Shown here piece after piece: positions 7,419 through 10,097 of a stretch of DNA of 10,097 bases. The stretch covers positions 1,324,243 through 1,334,339 of the forward strand of contig NW_019091360.1 in the NCBI RefSeq assembly GCF_001949145.1, given 5' to 3'. The stretch comes from Acanthaster planci (taxonomy: Eukaryota > Echinodermata > Asteroidea > Valvatida > Acanthasteridae). The translations under genes and the position numbers were made by a program. Numbering within the stretch: the first letter of the stretch is position 1; each line of letters begins with the position of its first letter. The notes beneath the pieces are model-generated. The model was not told where the DNA came from. It saw only the letters and a list, made by a program, of their open reading frames with translations, and searched no databases.

Positions 7419-7597
7419 GATGAATTGAGAAATCTGATGATACTTAAATCAGGCTCATTAACTCATGAAATTAACCGATTTACGGCCTACATCATACATG
7501 TACTTGTACAAGCTGTAGCGGTGTAATTGTACATACATGTACATGCATTAATTAATTGTCCAGTTTTGCACTCAATTCTTAATTATTCATGGTCAAG

Positions 7598-7638
7598 TGC
7601 ATTATGGGAAAAGCTTTGCGGTTGTTGGCAAGATGGCT
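7598..7638 (+). promoter_or_regulatory. ZNF143/YY1-like promoter motifs
   Basis: TGCATTATGGGAAAA (7598-7612) resembles, on the other strand, the TTCCCANAATGC core bound by ZNF143/THAP11. Seventeen bases after it CAAGATGGCT (7629-7638) matches the CAAGATGGCG-type YY1 site, which often lies at start sites of housekeeping genes with its ATG as the start codon. Here that ATG opens only five codons before TGA (7649-7651), so no protein follows without splicing. Motif identity is seen; promoter function is inferred. Confidence 0.2.
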
Positions 7639-7911
7639 CCTGTGAGCTGATTGCACGTTTCTGAATAAACCTAATCGTTCGTGTTTGCATTTGTTTATAA
7701 TCCGTATTGTCACCCGTGTCCTGTCATTGCCATCTGAACCTGTTTGTAGCACATAATCCCGTTACAAAGCCTAGGCCTACATGTACAATAAAGGACTCTT
7801 GGTACATATACATGTTCAAAGTTTCATTCTGCCAGTTTTTATAGTGTACTGCATATTCATGGCAATCACTCAAACTAGCAATAATAAATTGACCGTTTGG
7901 ATTGTATTCAC

Positions 7912-7931
7912 TTTGGTATCATTGGAAAGCT
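7912..7931 (+). repeat. Dispersed repeat word, copy 2
   Basis: TTTGGTATCATTGGAAAGCT matches 18 of 20 positions of the copy at 7399-7418. A shorter partial match, TTTGGTATCT, is at 6713-6722. The flanks do not extend the similarity by eye. Confidence 0.45.
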
Positions 7932-8070
7932 TGTGGAAAAAGACATTGAACCTTTCATTTTCATCTCTCAGGTCCTTTTTTTTTCTTTAGAAGTTTTTTC
8001 ATGTTTCCAATATTTTAACCAAAGATCGTATAGCGTCGAAGGCACAAGATGGATAACTCTGCCTAAAAGG

Positions 8071-8223
8071 TGTAATCACCATGGGCGCCATTTGAGCAAG
8101 CTATACGCCTGCGCGGTTTATAGTAATGCACTGGCACAGGTGCACGTGGCTGCCGCAGCGCCTGTGCATTAGTGTGCACTGCACAGGTGTATCGCTTGCT
8201 CAAATGGTGCCAATGCGATTACA
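8071..8223. repeat. 153 bp imperfect palindrome (long hairpin)
   Basis: The left arm (8071-8134) and the reverse complement of the right arm (8161-8223) align over 64 columns with about 51 identities and one gap. There is an uninterrupted 15-base match CCATTTGAGCAAGC-type core, and shared ends TGTAATC/GATTACA. The loop (8135-8160) contains its own GCTGC/GCAGC mini-stem. Five of the twelve mismatches would be G-U pairs in a plus-strand transcript and two in a minus-strand one. It may be a fold-back MITE, an inverted duplication or a hairpin RNA source. Weaker symmetry (TAA.../...TTA) extends to about 8064-8231. No target duplication was found. Confidence 0.7.
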
Positions 8224-8231
8224 GCATCTTA

Positions 8232-8720
8232 CGTGTATTCAAGGTGAAGTTCCCTATCTTGCGCTGCTACGCCATGTTATAAGATCCTTTGATTTAAACT
8301 GACCTTTTCTTCTTGTGATTGTCTGAGTTTCCCTCTATAGACTGCTTTTTTGTCTTTCAATTTGGCACATTTCCTTTGATAGTATGCAGATGTTGTTGTT
8401 GTAAGATTAATGGTACCTTTGGCACTGTTGTGTCCTCTGTGCCTACTTCAAATACAGTAGCTGAGTCACAAAGAAATCTTCCTCACAGTAAAGACATCAG
8501 GCTTGAATTTTGAGAACAGTGACGGATAAGAAGAAAAGAAAGGACAAGTCTGAAAACTAAAGAATTGAGAAATGACTCTGTAAAGGGAGGCATGTACTGT
8601 AGGATATGTAGGAGGAAACCAAATAAAAAAGAGATAATTATACATGCATACATGCAAAAAGAAACTGGACAAGGCTTACATGTAGATGAGAAGAGCTACA
8701 TATGAAATGTTAAAAACATG
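8232..8720. other. Non-coding stretch, possible 3' flank of the LINE
   Basis: No gene recognised. A plus-strand frame (8319-8513) ends EFPSIDC-to-RLEF without any known motif. Purine-rich DNA occupies 8515-8640 and ACATGC/ATGTAC words follow. It may include part of the 3' untranslated region of the retrotransposon to the right, but I see no poly-A or poly-T boundary to fix its end. Confidence 0.35.
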
Positions 8721-8724
8721 TCAG

Positions 8725-8744
8725 CCAATCAGTAGAGTGATTGG
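8725..8744. promoter_or_regulatory. Inverted pair of CCAAT boxes
   Basis: CCAATCA (8725-8731) and TGATTGG (8738-8744) form a perfect 7-base inverted repeat around 6 bases. Each is a good NF-Y site, and a third, AGCCAATCG, is at 8911-8919. The cluster could mark a promoter or lie by chance within LINE 3' sequence. Confidence 0.28.
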
Positions 8745-9000
8745 GAAGTGAAGGATGTTATGAGGGTGATATGACATTAACGATCCTCCAGACATGGAGA
8801 TGCTACAGTGTCCTGCAAGCCAGCCGTCTCCCATGCAATTTAAGAGCCCATGCTCCGCCGGTACGTTCGCAGGCTGCATACTCCAGGTGTTGATAGGTAG
8901 CGCTCTGTCCAGCCAATCGTTTGACCTATGTATCACACCAGAAAGCATGGGCAAATATGGATAAATTTACATGTATGTATGAGCATGCATGTTCATATGA
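8745..9000 (-). other. Probable 3' untranslated flank of the LINE
   Basis: This lies just downstream, in minus-strand sense, of the last recognisable ORF2 residues. The minus frame stays open past 9001 to a TAG at 8926-8928, but the reading is no longer family-like. Another minus frame (8954-8721) is open by chance or composition. The extent of element sequence here is inferred from position alone. Confidence 0.3.
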
Positions 9001-10097
9001 GATGTTACTGTTAGTAGCCTTGATGTATTTCAGTAAGTGGGGAATATTATATTTTGAGTTTAAAACATTTTTAAGCGTCATTTGATCTGGATTTTATTTT
9101 AATGATTTTTGAAGTTTTCCCCTGGCACTAACATATTTGTTACAGTTTATGAGAAAATGCTCAGCATTGTCGTATGTGTTGCGTGTTTCACAAAGTCCGT
9201 TCGCGTGTTTACCGATTTGTTTTATAGAAGCTATTTAGCATTTTACACATATGAAGCCGGAGTCTGTGAATCTGAACTTCTTGCCAGCGTGAGAGGTTCC
9301 ACCAGTTCATGTTAAGGGAAACAATGGGTTAAATTTTTTTAAGTAAAAAAGCTTTAGAATTATTCCATTCTCGTTGCCACTGTTGCTTGATGCAATTTTT
9401 GGGTTGATGTTTAACTTCTGTTATAGAAAGGGGAAGTTTATGGTCATAATAGTTTTTTTAGTACCCTTTTAAGCAATCTGGTCAACTTGTTCATTTCCTC
9501 AAACTCCACAGTGTCCTGGTATCCATTTAAAAATAACTTTGTTAGCCTGATTTTGAATGTTAATAAGTGTATGCCGAATATCACAAGTTAATTTGTTTCT
9601 TGGGATAGGCCGAGATATAGCTTGTGTAGCATGTAGACAATCTGTGAATATACAGGATTGCATAGGCTGAACATCTTCAATCCATTCAAGGGCCAGTAAA
9701 ATGGCAAAGAGTTCCGCTGTAAAAATAGAGGCTTCGTTGTTTAATCTGATGTTCTTAGAATAATTAAGTTGAGGTATGTATAAACCACATCCCACAGTGT
9801 TATTATTTGGGTCAACAGAACCATCTGTATACATGTGAAGTGAGTTACCCTAAGTCGTAAGTATGATCTCTGTAGCATGGGAACCCTTTTCATTGATATC
9901 CATGATATGTTTAACATGGTTCAGAATTTCTGTTGAGATATCAGGTTTAGTATAATGCCAGTAAGGAAATGGATTGTTTCATGGGAAGGTATTAAAATGC
10001 AGTTTACCTGTTCTGGCTTCAAATGGAGCTTGGCATGGATTGTTTTTCCATCTTTTAGCAAAGGAGTGTCTGCCAGCAGTCTATTTGGACGTATTTA
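9001..10097 (-). pseudogene. LINE ORF2 C-terminal remnant (RNase H-bearing), truncated by window edge
   Basis: An intact relative would encode a retrotransposon polyprotein that nicks DNA, reverse-transcribes its RNA and removes RNA from hybrids. Only the C-terminal part is here. From 10097 downward the minus strand reads a linker (GRHSFAKRWKNNPCQAPFEA), then RNase H (about 9834-9460), then a spacer with QQWQREWNNSK and NWWNLSRWQE, a knuckle with C-x10-H-x4-C (9192-9142), and a tail IPHLLKYIKATN ending near 9001. Stops interrupt it at 10081, 9979, 9850, 9499, 9469, 9329 and 9094. The frame shifts near 9430-9433 (a C4 run on the minus strand) and returns near 9211-9216. Elements with RNase H after RT and a C-terminal Cys motif include the I, R1, LOA and Tad groups; I favour an I-like element without certainty. 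Dead copy. Confidence 0.88.
9460..9834 (-). pseudogene. RNase H domain of the LINE ORF2 remnant
   Basis: Type I RNase H folds cut the RNA strand of RNA-DNA hybrids with four acidic residues holding metal ions. Counting M at 9834-9832 as 1, the first Asp is D4 in MYTDGSV, the Glu is E41 in FTAELFAILLALEW, the next Asp is D65 in CIFTDCLHA, and the last would be D118 in GNEQVDQIA. WIPGH (104-108) supplies the conserved loop histidine. All four acids and the histidine survive. However, a TGA (9501-9499) falls between WIPGHCGV and GNEQVDQIA, and a TAA (9471-9469) follows A121, so no full domain can be made. The 111-residue open piece is the longest uninterrupted stretch. A TAG six codons upstream of M1 shows that this Met is not a true start. 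Confidence 0.92.

Larger units (their letters stand above)
7205..8070. other. Non-coding stretch rich in ACATGTAC and repeat words
   Basis: No gene recognised; frames here are short and AT-rich. It contains the ACATGTAC/TGTACA-rich patch at 7495-7550, TAGGCCTA at 7772-7779, a possible AATAAA (7787-7792) and a T-rich tract at 7976-7988. The paired TTGGTATCATT words are listed separately. Confidence 0.4.

Noticed and set aside
8721-8954. 77-codon minus-strand frame just beyond the LINE tail
   Set aside because: It is in a different frame from the ORF2 tail and shows no retrotransposon motif; it is more likely 3' flank open by chance.
1-10097. Undescribed prokaryotic defence or biosynthetic system
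   Set aside because: There are no gene clusters, Shine-Dalgarno sites or operon spacing. The only clear protein signal is a eukaryotic LINE remnant, so such a system is not supported.

Overview
The window looks like non-coding DNA from an animal nuclear genome, most likely a marine invertebrate. There are no operons, no closely packed genes and no ribosome-binding sites. Long stretches lack any usable frame, and the sequence carries remains of several mobile elements. TAGGCCTA palindromes (7195-7202, 7772-7779) and ACATGTAC-type words (7495-7550, 7780-7815, 8640-8700) are frequent. From general experience these are common in echinoderms and other marine deuterostomes, but this is a weak taxonomic hint, not proof.

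The one confident coding signal is at the right end. On the minus strand, from the window edge (10097) down to about 9001, lies a decayed C-terminal part of a non-LTR retrotransposon (LINE) ORF2. It reads, in order, a linker after the reverse transcriptase, an RNase H domain, a W-rich spacer, a Cys/His knuckle and a C-terminal tail. It is broken by seven in-frame stops and at least two frameshifts. The reverse transcriptase itself would lie beyond the right edge.

The rest is a mosaic of structured non-coding DNA. At 2824-3027 is a 204 bp element with 26 bp terminal inverted repeats (23/26 identical) enclosing degenerate copies of a roughly 22 bp palindromic unit. At 4947-5996 is a possible DNA-transposon remnant with two ordered inverted blocks near its ends, and 1476-1491 holds a lone terminus-like motif. 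At 5520-5567 is a 14 bp minisatellite. At 8071-8223 is a 153 bp imperfect palindrome with arms about 80% identical. Five G or C runs of 9-12 bases lie between 1831 and 5887.

A host gene is not demonstrated. The best candidate is on the minus strand: a TATA-like box (4749-4755), a start codon in good Kozak context (4679), a short signal-peptide-like exon ending in a phase-1 donor (4583), and a phase-compatible acceptor and second exon (4071-3899). This is a weak ab initio model. Candidate regulatory sites that stand out are a perfect oestrogen-response-element core (2603-2615), CCAAT plus a palindromic CRE (7064-7083), a ZNF143/YY1-like pair (7598-7638) and an inverted CCAAT pair (8725-8744). 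Other long open frames (812-1258, 3683-4057, 6695-7042) are about as long as chance allows in 10 kb read in six frames. I saw no CRISPR array, tRNA, rRNA or prokaryotic defence system.
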